Positions 18,183-26,311 of a stretch of 64,000 bases of DNA are shown in pieces (within the stretch, counting starts at the first letter, position 1; each line of letters begins with the position of its first letter). The notes under the pieces are model-generated. The model was not told the DNA's origin and ran no database searches. It worked only from the letters and a program-made list of their open reading frames with translations. The position numbers and the translations under genes were made by a program. Source of the DNA: Microbacterium sp. MYb72 (GTDB lineage: Bacteria; Actinomycetota; Actinomycetes; Actinomycetales; Microbacteriaceae); contig NZ_PCOT01000012.1 in the NCBI RefSeq assembly GCF_002979415.1, forward strand, positions 36,114 to 100,113. Reading direction: 5' to 3'.

Positions 18183-18450
18183 CCGTTCGGGAGGAGAAAG
18201 CGCGTTCGGGCTGAGGAATCACGCGCAGGGCTCCTCCCGAGCGTGCGAACTCCTCCCGAACGCGCGAGGTGCTCCCGAACGCGCGAGGTGCTCCCGAACG
18301 TGCGAACTCCTCCCGAACGCGCGAGGTGCTCCCGAACGCGCGAACTCCTCCGCACCTGCGCGCAGCGGGGAGACGTGGGGAAAACCGGGGCGGAGCCCCT
18401 CAGACCGCGTGCACCAGTTCGACAACGCGGGGAAACGGAGGCAGAGCCCC
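18098..18450. other. 353-base intergenic region made mostly of tandem repeats
   Basis: The gap between the convergent epimerase gene and hemE holds no convincing gene. It consists of the end of a 24-bp array, inverted copies of the next unit (18184-18196 and 18200-18210 are reverse complements of unit segments), a 19-bp array and a duplicated copy of the end of hemE. The inverted copies could fold onto the array and act as terminator. Confidence 0.7.
18235..18348. repeat. 19-bp tandem repeat, six copies plus a degenerate seventh
   Basis: The hexamer tcccga recurs at 18235, 18254, 18273, 18292, 18311 and 18330, an exact 19-base period; a decayed copy begins at 18349. Units end in aggtgc or aactcc. 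The period is not a multiple of three, so no reading frame is maintained; this is non-coding variable-number repeat DNA. Confidence 0.85.
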
Positions 18451-18480
18451 TCAGACCGCGTGCACCAGTTCGACGATGCG
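18377..18480. repeat. 51/52-bp tandem duplication of the 3' end of hemE
   Basis: Bases 18429-18480, covering the last codons and stop of hemE, are repeated with few changes at 18377-18429. The shared core gagcccctcagaccgcgtgc continues through the hemE stop into codons for the C-terminal residues. The copy is beyond the stop and not translated as HemE. Confidence 0.8.
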
Positions 18481-19473
18481 GGTGAGCTGGTCGGGATCCG
18501 TCTCCGGAGGCACGCCGTGACCGAGGTTGAGGATGTGCGCGCGGGCCGCGCGGCCCCGCTCGAGGACCTCCCGCACGTGCGCCTCCAGCACCGGCCACGG
18601 GGCGCTCAGCAGCGCGGGGTCGATGTTGCCCTGCACGGTGACGCCGTCGCCGAGGATCGCCGCGGCCTCGTCGAGCGGCTGGCGCCAGTCGACTCCCACG
18701 CCGTCGGCGATGCCGCCCAGGCGCATGTCGGCGAGGAACGGACCGGTGCCGACGCCGAAGTGGATGGTCGGGATGCCGATGCCGGCCAGCGCCGCGTGCG
18801 AGTGCGGAGCGACGAAGGCACGGTAGTCCGCCGGGCTGAGCGACCCCGCCCACGAGTCGAACAGCTGGACGACGGAGGCTCCGGCATCCCTCTGGATCTC
18901 CAGGAAGCGGCGCGAGACCCGGGCGAGCCAGCCGGCGAGGCGGTTCCAGGACTCGGGATCGGCGTGCATCATCGCCCTGGCGCGCAGATGCTCCTTCGAC
19001 GGCCCGCCCTCCACGAGGTAGGCGGCGAGGGTGAACGGGGCCCCCGCGAACCCGATCAGGGGGGTGTCGCCGAGCTCGTCCGTGACGATCCCCACGGCGG
19101 CGGCGATGGCGGATCCGTCGAGGTCGGCGGGGTCGATCGCGGTGATCCGCTCGACGTCGGCCGCGGTCCTGACCGGGTTGGCGAACACCGGACCGCGCCC
19201 AGGCTCGATCTCCACCTCGACGCCGGCGAGGCGCAGCGGGATGACGATGTCACTGAAGAAGACCGCCGCGTCGACGCCGTGCCTGCGCACCGGCTGCAGC
19301 GTGATCTCCGCCGCGAGCTCCGGAGTGAGGCAGGCGTCGAGCATCCTCGTGCCGACGCGGAGATCGCGGTATTCGGGCAGGGACCGACCCGCCTGTCGCA
19401 TGAACCAGACCGGGGTCTGCTCGGGTCGGTGTCCGGCGAGGGCGCGCAGCAGCGGAGCGTCAGAGAGGGCCAT
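18451..19473 (-). CDS. hemE: uroporphyrinogen decarboxylase
   Basis: Removes the four acetate carboxyls of uroporphyrinogen III to give coproporphyrinogen III. 340 residues from the ATG at 19473, which has GGGAGGA seven bases upstream. Signature segments are visible: [17 protein letters not shown] near residue 20, FSDIVIPL (substrate-binding Asp), [17 protein letters not shown], and the C-terminal [23 protein letters not shown]. It is divergent from hemA across 215 bases with a long inverted repeat, and its 3' end is duplicated downstream. Confidence 0.96.
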   Translation of the reverse strand: MALSDAPLLRALAGHRPEQTPVWFMRQAGRSLPEYRDLRVGTRMLDACLTPELAAEITLQPVRRHGVDAAVFFSDIVIPLRLAGVEVEIEPGRGPVFANPVRTAADVERITAIDPADLDGSAIAAAVGIVTDELGDTPLIGFAGAPFTLAAYLVEGGPSKEHLRARAMMHADPESWNRLAGWLARVSRRFLEIQRDAGASVVQLFDSWAGSLSPADYRAFVAPHSHAALAGIGIPTIHFGVGTGPFLADMRLGGIADGVGVDWRQPLDEAAAILGDGVTVQGNIDPALLSAPWPVLEAHVREVLERGRAARAHILNLGHGVPPETDPDQLTRIVELVHAV

Positions 19474-19514
19474 GCGTCCATCCTCCCATCCGGGATCTAT
19501 GGGCCGGCTGCGCT

Positions 19515-19619
19515 CCAGAACTCCGGAGATCCGAGGCCGCGCCTGCCCGGGTGGGCGCATGATCCCGCGCCTGCTCGGAGCTGTCCGGCGTACGGGCTGA
19601 CGGTTCTCCGGAGTTCTGG
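19515..19619. promoter_or_regulatory. 14-bp perfect inverted repeat in the hemE-hemA divergent region
   Basis: CCAGAACTCCGGAG at 19515-19528 is the exact reverse complement of CTCCGGAGTTCTGG at 19606-19619. Each arm also contains the 8-base palindrome CTCCGGAG, so the region holds two like sites 91 bases apart between two divergent heme genes. Could be paired operators for a heme-responsive regulator or a large cruciform. Confidence 0.5.
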
Positions 19620-19676
19620 CGCGACCCGTCCGAGAGCCGCGCGAGGGCCGCCGAACCCGGCCCACCGCGGCTCGGG

Positions 19677-19682
19677 TAGAAT
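19677..19682 (+). promoter_or_regulatory. candidate -10 element of hemA (TAGAAT), leaderless start
   Basis: TAGAAT is a near-consensus -10 and ends six bases before the hemA GTG, with no ribosome site between. The transcript would begin at the start codon. Confidence 0.55.
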
Positions 19683-19688
19683 CGTCGT

Positions 19689-20984
19689 GTGCTGCTGTGT
19701 GTGACGGCGAGTCACAAGACCGCCTCCTTCGACCTGCTCGAACGCCTGAGCCGCACCCCCGACGACGTCGCACCCACCCTCGTGGGGCTGACGCCGTGCG
19801 TGCAGGGTGCGGTCGTTCTCGCGACGTGCAACCGGTTCGAGGCGTACGTGGAGATCGACGAGCCGGTCACTGCGGCCGGAGCCGTCGGCGTGGAAGCCGT
19901 GCTGGAAGCGGTCGAGTCCGCGACCGGTGTTCCCGCCTCCGAACTCGACGGCGCCTACGCCGTGCACTCGGGCCGTCGCGTCGCCGAGCACCTCTTCTCC
20001 GTGGCATCCGGACTCGAATCCGTCGTGTCCGGCGAGGGCGAGATCGCCGGCCAGGTGCGCCGCGCACTGAAGTCCGCCCGCAAGGACGGCACGACCTCTC
20101 CCGAGCTCGAGCGCCTGTTCCAGCGCGCCAGCCAGGCTCAGCGCAAGGTCAAGAACGTCACCGCCCTGGGCCGTGCAGGGCGTTCGCTCGTCCGCCTCGC
20201 TCTGGAGCTTGCCGACAGCCGCATCGCCGACTGGTCGGCCGAGCGGGTGCTGCTCGTCGGCACCGGCGCCTACGCCGCCGTCACCCTGGCCACGCTCCGT
20301 GAGCGCGGCGCCGAGAACATCTCCGTCTACTCGCCGTCGGGGCGCGCCGAGATCTTCGCCGCGAAGCACGGCATCCGCGCCGTGTCGGCCGACGACTACG
20401 CGCGCACGGCCGCACGCTCCAGCCTCCTCATCACCTGCACGACCGCGACGGAGCCCGTCCTCGGCCTCGAGCACCTGCAGCTGCCGGTCGGCGCCGCAGC
20501 GGTCGGATGCCCCGTCGGCTCGCACAGCCGGCTCGTGGTCGACCTCGGCATGCCGCGAAACGTCGACCCCGCCGTCGCGACGCTCGAGGGCGTCGCCCTG
20601 CTCGACCTCGAGACCATCCGCCTGCACGCCCCTCTCGAGGAGCTGCAGGCGACGGATGCCGCGCGCAGCGTCGTGCGCGAAGCAGCGGAGACCTTCCACG
20701 TCGTGGGCTCCCGTCAGAGCGTGACTCCGGCGGTCGTCGCCCTCCGCTCGCACATCTTCTCCCTGCTCGACACCGAGATCGACCGAGCCCGCGCCCGCGG
20801 TGACGAGGACGGCAGGGTCGAGCAGGCGCTGCGCCATCTCGCCGGGGTACTGCTGCACACGCCGACCGTGCGCGCCCACGAGCTCGCCGCATCGGGCAAG
20901 GCCGACGAGTTCACGTCGGCTCTCGCCTCCCTGTACGGCATCGAGCCGGCGCAGGACGACATCGCCGACGCGGCGAGCGCCTGA
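19689..20984 (+). CDS. hemA: glutamyl-tRNA reductase
   Basis: NADPH-dependent first enzyme of the C5 route, reducing glutamyl-tRNA to glutamate-1-semialdehyde, and usually the regulated step of heme synthesis. The catalytic Cys lies in [14 protein letters not shown], followed by the substrate-binding segments [12 protein letters not shown] and [18 protein letters not shown], then the nucleotide-binding [12 protein letters not shown] and a C-terminal dimerisation helix. 431 residues, normal. It is the only heme gene reading rightward and starts with GTG six bases after a TAGAAT hexamer. Confidence 0.95.
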   Translation: MLLCVTASHKTASFDLLERLSRTPDDVAPTLVGLTPCVQGAVVLATCNRFEAYVEIDEPVTAAGAVGVEAVLEAVESATGVPASELDGAYAVHSGRRVAEHLFSVASGLESVVSGEGEIAGQVRRALKSARKDGTTSPELERLFQRASQAQRKVKNVTALGRAGRSLVRLALELADSRIADWSAERVLLVGTGAYAAVTLATLRERGAENISVYSPSGRAEIFAAKHGIRAVSADDYARTAARSSLLITCTTATEPVLGLEHLQLPVGAAAVGCPVGSHSRLVVDLGMPRNVDPAVATLEGVALLDLETIRLHAPLEELQATDAARSVVREAAETFHVVGSRQSVTPAVVALRSHIFSLLDTEIDRARARGDEDGRVEQALRHLAGVLLHTPTVRAHELAASGKADEFTSALASLYGIEPAQDDIADAASA

Positions 20985-20993
20985 GCTCCACCC

Positions 20994-21017
20994 GCTCTCC
21001 ACAGGAACCGGGAGAGC
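20994..21017 (+). terminator. possible hemA terminator hairpin
   Basis: GCTCTCC (20994-21000) pairs with GGAGAGC (21011-21017) around a ten-base loop, ten bases after the hemA stop. No T-run follows, so this is a weak call. Confidence 0.3.
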
Positions 21018-21129
21018 ACCGGTTCTCCACAGAGTCGCTGCCTCCCGGCACCCGCCGCTCCTCCCCCACCCCTGCCGGTCCTACGGTCGGATGCGTGACA
21101 GCGCCGCGTCATCGGCGCAGGATGGGAGG

Positions 21130-21417
21130 ATGCTCGTGTCCCCGGACGTGATCGGAATGATCATCGCTCTCTTCGCCTTCACCCTGACGGTGCTCGGCGG
21201 AGTGGCCGGACTGCTCGCGCGGCAGTCGCGAGAGCTGGAAGCGCGGTTCGAGAAGATCGACCTGCGGTTCGACAAGATCGATGAACGGTTCGAGAAGGTC
21301 GACGCGCGGTTCGAGAAGGTCGACGCTCGATTCCAGGAGCTGGAGAGTCAGCTGAGCGACCTGAAGCTCTCCATCGCGCGACTCGAGGGTCCGCTGACCC
21401 GACTGCAGCGGCTCTGA
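21130..21417 (+). CDS. small membrane-anchored coiled-coil repeat protein, copy 1 (95 aa)
   Basis: Unknown function. One membrane helix (about residues 8-27) is followed by five seven-residue repeats of the RFEKVDA type (near residues 39-73) and a predicted coiled coil ending in LKLSIARLEGP. The protein at 52030 has the same architecture and the same end motif (KIAVARLEGP), and the one at 43452 has the same architecture with a different repeat, so the three form a family in this window. The ATG at 21130 directly abuts GGGAGG; a GTG at 21136 has better ribosome-site spacing and could be the true start. It stands alone between hemA and the glycosylase gene. Confidence 0.72.
   Translation: MLVSPDVIGMIIALFAFTLTVLGGVAGLLARQSRELEARFEKIDLRFDKIDERFEKVDARFEKVDARFQELESQLSDLKLSIARLEGPLTRLQRL
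21244..21348 (+). repeat. 21-bp in-frame tandem repeat, five copies
   Basis: Units start at 21244, 21265, 21286, 21307 and 21328 and read cggttcgagaaggtcgac plus three bases. Each codes for one heptad of the coiled coil, so copy-number change would keep the frame and lengthen the rod. Confidence 0.8.
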
Positions 21418-21449
21418 CCACGACGGCCGCCGTGAGGGATGATGGGTTC

Positions 21450-22022
21450 ATGGCCCTTCACATCACCGGAGACACCGCCGCCGACACCCTGCTCACCGAG
21501 AACCCCCTGGCCCTGCTGGTCGGGATGCTGCTGGATCAGCAGGTTCCGATGGAGACCGCGTTCGCAGGCCCCCTCAAGATCGAGCAGCGCACCGGGGCGA
21601 CGGATGCCGCCGCCATCGCGCACCTGAACCCCGACGAGTTCCTCGAGGCGTTCAAGCAGACACCCGCCGTGCACCGGTTCCCCGGTTCGATGGCCGCACG
21701 CGTGCAGACCCTGTGCCAGGAGCTCGTGGACCACTGGGGCGGCGACGCCGCCGCCCTGTGGACCGAAGGAGACCCTTCGGGCGCCGAGGTGCTGAAGCGC
21801 CTGAAGACCCTGCCGGGCTTCGGAGAGCAGAAGGCGAAGATCTTCCTCGCCCTGCTCGGCAAGCAGTACGGCTTCACCGGCGACGGCTGGCGCGAGGCGT
21901 CGGCTCCGTACGGCGAGGAGGGCTCGTACCGCAGCGTCGCCGACATCGTCTCGCCCGAGTCCCTGACGAAGGTCCGCGAGCACAAGAAGGCGATGAAGGC
22001 GGCCGCGAAGGCGGAGAAGTGA
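21450..22022 (+). CDS. HhH-GPD-type base-excision repair protein (190 aa)
   Basis: Small relative of the endonuclease III/AlkA glycosylases. The helix-hairpin-helix LKTLPGFGEQKAKIFLALLG lies near residues 125-145. Family members of this short kind (about 190 residues, actinobacteria) lack the iron-sulfur Cys cluster and their lesion is not known. The start at 21450 gives MALHITGD; an in-frame codon 18 bases earlier is possible. The next gene overlaps the stop by four bases, suggesting joint expression. Confidence 0.82.
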   Translation: MALHITGDTAADTLLTENPLALLVGMLLDQQVPMETAFAGPLKIEQRTGATDAAAIAHLNPDEFLEAFKQTPAVHRFPGSMAARVQTLCQELVDHWGGDAAALWTEGDPSGAEVLKRLKTLPGFGEQKAKIFLALLGKQYGFTGDGWREASAPYGEEGSYRSVADIVSPESLTKVREHKKAMKAAAKAEK

Positions 22023-22444
22023 AGCCGACGGGCGACGACGTCGCCGGACTCATCGCGCGGTCCAGTCCGGCGATCCGCCGGAGGGATGCCGAGACCCTCA
22101 CCGCGCTGATGCAGGAGATCACCGGGCGGGAACCTGCGACCTGGGGCACGATCATCGGCTTCGGCTCCTGTCACTACCGCTACCCGACCGGCACGGAGGG
22201 CGACAGCGGACTGCTCGGCTTCGCCCCGCGCAAGGCCGCGACGACGATCTACCTGTTCGACGGCGTCGCCGCGCACACCGAGGCCCTCTCCGCGCTCGGA
22301 CCGCACACGACCGGCACCGGCTGCCTCTACATCAAGGACCTCGAGCAGATCGACCTCGACGTGCTCCGCGGCATCCTGGAGCGCTCGCTCGCCTGGGTCG
22401 AAGCCGGCGGCACACCCGAGGTGCAGCTCACCGTCACCGGCTGA
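22019..22444 (+). CDS. DUF1801 family protein (141 aa)
   Basis: YdhG-like DUF1801 domain protein. Typical features are the early GTIIGFGSCHYRYPTG segment and the middle AATTIYLFDG, TGCLYIKDLEQIDLDVL and the C-terminal helix. Members are small cytoplasmic proteins, some linked to iron handling, but no enzyme activity is established. The GTG start sits in a GTGA overlap with the glycosylase stop. A strong terminator follows. Confidence 0.82.
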   Translation: MKPTGDDVAGLIARSSPAIRRRDAETLTALMQEITGREPATWGTIIGFGSCHYRYPTGTEGDSGLLGFAPRKAATTIYLFDGVAAHTEALSALGPHTTGTGCLYIKDLEQIDLDVLRGILERSLAWVEAGGTPEVQLTVTG

Positions 22445-22456
22445 GCCACAGCATCC

Positions 22457-22505
22457 GACGCCGAGACCCCCGCGTACCGAACGGCTACGCGGGGGTCTCG
22501 GCGTC
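22457..22505. terminator. bidirectional terminator, 20-bp perfect stem
   Basis: 22457-22476 pairs perfectly with 22486-22505 around a nine-base loop. It separates the rightward DUF1801 gene from the leftward epoxide hydrolase. One of the strongest hairpins in the window. Confidence 0.85.
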
Positions 22506-22516
22506 AGGTCGATGGG

Positions 22517-23650
22517 TCAGCGCAGTCCTGCGAAGAAGGCGCGGATGTCTCCGGCCAGCACGTCCGGACGCTCCAGGGCCGCGAAGTGCCCTCCCTCGTC
22601 GAAGCGGCTCCAGTGCACGATGTTCGAGTTGTCGCGCTCGGCGAACACCCGGATCGTCTGGAAGTCGTCGGCGAACACCGCGACTCCGGTCGGCGCCGCG
22701 TTGACGGCATCCGATGCCTCGGCGCGCGCGTTCTCCAGGTAGCTGCGGGACATGCCGGATGCCGCGTTGGCGAACCAGTTCACGCTGACTTCGAGCAGGA
22801 TCTTCTCCAGCGGCACGAGGGAGGTGCCGTTGCCGAAGGAGTTGAACAGCTCGCTGTAGGCGAGCAGACCGACGGGCGAGTCGCTGATGCCGACCGACAC
22901 CGTCTGCGGACGGGACGAGTTCATGGTGTTGTAGCCGCCGACCGACTGGAACCACTGCATGTGCTCGAGCCCCGCGTAGTCCTGCGGCTCCAGACGCTCG
23001 AACTCGCTCGGATCGCCGGAGGGGAAGGAGAACAGCTGCAGCACGTGGAGTCCGAGGAACCCCTCGGGGTTCAGCAGGCCGAGCTCACGGGCGACCATCG
23101 CCCCGTTGTCCGAGCCGTGGATGCCGTAGCTGTCGTAGCCGAGGCCGCGCATGAGCGTGTCGTAGGCCGCGGCGACCCGCGCCGTCGTCCATCCTGCGGC
23201 GGACAGCGGCTGGGAGAAGCCGTATCCGGGGGCGTCCGGGATGACGACGTCGAACGCGTCCTCGGCGCGTCCGCCGTGAGCGGCCGGGTCGACGAGCAGG
23301 TCGATCAGCTCGAGGTAGTCGACGGCGGAGCCGGGGTAGGTGTGCGCGAGGAGGAGCGGGGTCGCGCCCTCGTGAGCGGAGCGGACGTGGATGAAGTGGA
23401 TGCGCTGTCCGTCGATCTCGGTCGTGAAGTGCGGGAAGGAGTTGATCCGCTCCTGCGCGGCCTCCCAGTCGAACGCCCGCCAGGCGGCGACGGCGTCGCG
23501 GAGGTAGGAGTTGGGGGTTCCTGCGTCCCAGTCGTCCGTGGGCGACGGCTGGGGAAGGCGCGTGCGGGAGAGCCGGTCGTGGAGATCGGCCACCTCGGCG
23601 GCGGAGACGGTGACGGTGAAGGGGCTGAGGGAGAGGGTGTTGTTTTCCAT
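22517..23650 (-). CDS. epoxide hydrolase, alpha/beta hydrolase fold (377 aa)
   Basis: The N-terminal epoxide-hydrolase domain (residues 1-110, PFTVTVSAAEVADLHDRL, RLP, DWEAAQERINSF) leads into an alpha/beta hydrolase. The nucleophile is the Asp of GIHGSDNGAMVAREL, the oxyanion segment is HTYPGS, and the catalytic His lies in EGGHFAALERPD. It should open epoxides to diols; natural substrate unknown. The ATG at 23650 lies six bases after TACAGT, consistent with a leaderless message. It faces a WYL regulator across a 69-base gap that contains an inverted repeat. Confidence 0.9.
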   Translation of the reverse strand: MENNTLSLSPFTVTVSAAEVADLHDRLSRTRLPQPSPTDDWDAGTPNSYLRDAVAAWRAFDWEAAQERINSFPHFTTEIDGQRIHFIHVRSAHEGATPLLLAHTYPGSAVDYLELIDLLVDPAAHGGRAEDAFDVVIPDAPGYGFSQPLSAAGWTTARVAAAYDTLMRGLGYDSYGIHGSDNGAMVARELGLLNPEGFLGLHVLQLFSFPSGDPSEFERLEPQDYAGLEHMQWFQSVGGYNTMNSSRPQTVSVGISDSPVGLLAYSELFNSFGNGTSLVPLEKILLEVSVNWFANAASGMSRSYLENARAEASDAVNAAPTGVAVFADDFQTIRVFAERDNSNIVHWSRFDEGGHFAALERPDVLAGDIRAFFAGLR

Positions 23651-23656
23651 ATCTCG

Positions 23657-23662
23657 ACTGTA
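23657..23662 (-). promoter_or_regulatory. candidate -10 of the epoxide hydrolase gene (TACAGT)
   Basis: TACAGT on the minus strand ends six bases before the ATG at 23650 and overlaps the left arm of the 23661-23690 inverted repeat, so a bound regulator would block this promoter. Confidence 0.5.
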
Positions 23663-23690
23663 GGAACGCATTAGGCTGGATTCGTTCCTA
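23661..23690. promoter_or_regulatory. operator candidate: TAGGAACG inverted repeat
   Basis: TAGGAACG (23661-23668) and CGTTCCTA (23683-23690) are perfect reverse complements 14 bases apart in the divergent region. Placement between the regulator gene and its probable target suggests the WYL regulator binds here and controls both genes. Confidence 0.6.
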
Positions 23691-23719
23691 ATGGAAGAAC
23701 TTCTTTTCGGAGGATCTCT

Positions 23720-24706
23720 GTGGCCGATCCGACCGCCCGTCTGCTCGCACTCCTGGCCCTGCTGCAGGCCGAGCCGGAGCGCTCCGGAAGCACGCTCGCC
23801 TCCCGGCTCGGCGTCTCCACGCGCACCATCCGTCACGACATCGATCGTCTGCGCGAGCTCGGATATCCCGTCGATGCGACGCGCGGCTCCCTGGGCGGAT
23901 ACCGGCTCGGCGCCGGCGGCAAGCTCCCCCCGCTGCTGCTCGACGACGAGGAGGCCGTCGCGGTGACCGTGGGGCTGCGCGCGGCAGCCGGGATCGCCGG
24001 GGTCGCGGAGTCCGGCGCCCGCGCGCTGGCCAAGCTCGAGCAGGTACTGCCCTCGCACCTGCGCCCGACCGTCGATGCGCTGCGGTCGAGCGTCGACAGG
24101 GCGCCGGAGAACAACGACACGGATGCTCCCGACCCCGAGGTCGACGCCGCGGCGCTGCAGGCCATCGCCCGCGCGATCCGCGACGAGGAGTGGCTGCGCT
24201 TCGACCTCGACGACACGCCGGTCCTGGTCGAGCCCTACCGCCTGCTCACCTGGCACCGGCGCTGGTACCTCGTGGCGCGCGATCCGCAGTCGGGCGAGTG
24301 GAGCACGTATCGCGTCGACCGGATGCGCCTGCGGATGGCGACGCACCGCCGCTTCTCCCCACAGCCGCTGCCCGGCGGCGACTACACCGCGTTCGCGATG
24401 CGCACCATCGCGGTGAGCGGCTGGATCGTGCACGCCCGACTCCGCATCGACGCGCCGGCCGAGGCGGTGCTCGACCGCATCCACGCCGCGGTCGGCGTCG
24501 TGGAGCCGGTCGACGACAGCCACTGCATCCTCGTCACCGGCGCCGACAGCCTCGACACGGTCGCGACCTACATCGGGATGCTGATGATGGACTTCACGGT
24601 CGAGAGCCCGCCGGAGCTGATCCCGCGCCTCCAGCTGCTCTCGGAGCGCTACGCCCGTGCGGTCGCGGGTTCTCCGAAGCCGCCTGCCGTCGACGCCCCG
24701 GCGTGA
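23720..24706 (+). CDS. WYL-domain transcriptional regulator (328 aa)
   Basis: DeoR/YafY-type regulator. An N-terminal winged helix (ARLLALLALLQAEPERSG... LGVSTRTIRHDIDRLRELG, about residues 5-60) is followed by GSLGGYRL and a WYL ligand-binding domain (about 135-215: VEPYRLLTWHRRWYLVARD), then a C-terminal WCX-like part. The GTG at 23720 is preceded at five bases by GGAGGA. It is divergent from the epoxide hydrolase and probably its regulator. Confidence 0.9.
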   Translation: MADPTARLLALLALLQAEPERSGSTLASRLGVSTRTIRHDIDRLRELGYPVDATRGSLGGYRLGAGGKLPPLLLDDEEAVAVTVGLRAAAGIAGVAESGARALAKLEQVLPSHLRPTVDALRSSVDRAPENNDTDAPDPEVDAAALQAIARAIRDEEWLRFDLDDTPVLVEPYRLLTWHRRWYLVARDPQSGEWSTYRVDRMRLRMATHRRFSPQPLPGGDYTAFAMRTIAVSGWIVHARLRIDAPAEAVLDRIHAAVGVVEPVDDSHCILVTGADSLDTVATYIGMLMMDFTVESPPELIPRLQLLSERYARAVAGSPKPPAVDAPA

Positions 24707-24709
24707 CGA

Positions 24710-24748
24710 CGAGACCCCCGCCTGCGGTGAGCGCAGGCGGGGGTCTCG
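24710..24748. terminator. bidirectional terminator, 17-bp perfect stem
   Basis: 24710-24726 pairs with 24732-24748, five-base loop, between the convergent regulator and glycyl-tRNA synthetase genes. Confidence 0.85.
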
Positions 24749-24785
24749 AGACGGGCGGGGGTCGCGGCGACCCCGACGAGGATGC

Positions 24786-26171
24786 TCAGGCGCCCTTGAG
24801 GCGCTCCGCGAGGTACTGGTGCAGCTCGTCGATCGAGATGCGCTCCTGCGCCATCGTGTCGCGGTCGCGCACCGTGACGGCACGGTCGTCGAGGGAGTCG
24901 AAGTCGATCGTGACGCAGAACGGCGTGCCGATCTCGTCCTGTCGACGGTAGCGGCGGCCGATGGCGCCGGCGTCGTCGAAGTCGACCGACCAGGAGCTGC
25001 GCAGCGTCGCGGCGACCTCGCGGGCCAGCGGCGACAGGTTCTCGTTGCGGCTCAGCGGCAGCACGGCGACCTTGACCGGAGCCAGGCGAGGGTCGAGGCG
25101 CAGCACGGTGCGCACATCGGTGCCGCCCTTGGCGTTCGGCACCTCCTCTTCGACGTAGGCGTCGACGAGGAAGGCCATCATCGCGCGGGTGAGGCCGAAC
25201 GACGGCTCGATGACGTACGGGGTGTACCGCTCGCCGGACGCCTGGTCGAAGTACGACAGCGACGAACCCGAGGCCTCGCTGTGGCTCGACAGGTCGTAGT
25301 CGGTGCGGTTGGCGACGCCCATGAGCTCGCCCCACTCCTTGCCCTGGAAGCCGAAGCGGTACTCGACGTCGATGGTGCCGGCGGAGTAGTGCGCGCGGTC
25401 CTCCTCGGGCACGTCGAAACGGCGCATGTTGTCAGCGTCGATGCCCAGATCGATGAACCAGTCCCAGCAGGCCTCGACCCAATGCTCGAACCACTCCTGC
25501 GCCTCGGCGGGCGGGGTGAAGTACTCGATCTCCATCTGCTCGAACTCCCGCGTGCGGAAGATGAAGTTGCCGGGGGTGATCTCGTTGCGGAACGCCTTGC
25601 CCACCTGGCCGATGCCGAACGGCGGCTTCTTGCGCGATGCGGTGAGCACGTTCGAGAAGTTCACGAAGATACCCTGCGCAGTCTCGGGGCGCAGGAAGTG
25701 CAGGCCCGACTCGTCGTCCACGACGCCGAGGTAGGTCTTCACGAGGCCCGAGAACGACTTGGGCTCGGTGTACTGCCCCTTGGTGCCGCAGTTGGGGCAG
25801 GGCACGTCGGCGAGGCCGTTCTCGGCCTTGCGGCCCTTGCGCGCCTCGAAGTCCTCGATGAGGTTGTCGGCACGGAAACGCTTGTGGCAGCTGAGGCACT
25901 CGACCAGCGGGTCGGTGAAGGTCGCGACGTGGCCGGAGGCCTCCCACACGCGCTTGGGCAGGATGATGCTGGAGTCGAGACCGACCATGTCGCCGCGGCC
26001 GCGCACGAAGGTCTGCCACCACTGCCGGCGGATGTTCTCCTTCAGCTCCGTGCCGAGGGGTCCGTAGTCCCACGCGGAACGCGAACCGCCGTAGATCTCA
26101 CCCGCCTGGAAGACGAAGCCGCGGTGGCGGGCGAGGGCGATGACCTTGTCAAGACGGGACTGTTCGGCCAC
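24786..26171 (-). CDS. glyS: glycyl-tRNA synthetase, dimeric class II type
   Basis: Charges tRNA-Gly. 461 residues, the single-chain alpha2 form found in actinobacteria, not the two-subunit bacterial form. Class II motifs are visible: [20 protein letters not shown], motif 2 ([25 protein letters not shown]) and motif 3 ([13 protein letters not shown]). A Cys4 zinc-type insert (LSCHKR ... PCPNCG) is kept. I start at the GTG at 26171 with GGAG five bases upstream; the extra 16 codons of the open frame have no family match. Confidence 0.96.
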   Translation of the reverse strand: MAEQSRLDKVIALARHRGFVFQAGEIYGGSRSAWDYGPLGTELKENIRRQWWQTFVRGRGDMVGLDSSIILPKRVWEASGHVATFTDPLVECLSCHKRFRADNLIEDFEARKGRKAENGLADVPCPNCGTKGQYTEPKSFSGLVKTYLGVVDDESGLHFLRPETAQGIFVNFSNVLTASRKKPPFGIGQVGKAFRNEITPGNFIFRTREFEQMEIEYFTPPAEAQEWFEHWVEACWDWFIDLGIDADNMRRFDVPEEDRAHYSAGTIDVEYRFGFQGKEWGELMGVANRTDYDLSSHSEASGSSLSYFDQASGERYTPYVIEPSFGLTRAMMAFLVDAYVEEEVPNAKGGTDVRTVLRLDPRLAPVKVAVLPLSRNENLSPLAREVAATLRSSWSVDFDDAGAIGRRYRRQDEIGTPFCVTIDFDSLDDRAVTVRDRDTMAQERISIDELHQYLAERLKGA

Positions 26172-26299
26172 GGTGGCTCCAATGGTCGGATGCGGGAGGA
26201 CGCCCGTGAACACGGGCACTCCATTCTATCCGTGCGTGTTCGTCGCTCCATCCGTACGTGTTCGCGGCCTCGGGCGTGCACTCGCTTCCGCGCTCGGAG

Positions 26300-26305
26300 T
26301 ACCGT
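26300..26305 (+). promoter_or_regulatory. candidate -10 (TACCGT), leaderless start
   Basis: TACCGT ends six bases before the ATG at 26312, with no ribosome site, the same geometry seen at many genes here. Confidence 0.45.
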
Positions 26306-26311
26306 CGAGGG

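Noticed and set aside
18235..18348. CRISPR-like array of short repeats
   Set aside because: Units are contiguous at 19 bases with no unique spacers and there are no cas genes; it is a simple tandem repeat. The same holds for 52126-52323, which is coding.
22517..24883. 788-codon frame as a fused epoxide hydrolase
   Set aside because: The extra 400 codons are an antisense shadow of the WYL regulator; the hydrolase has its own ATG, -10 box and family-typical length.
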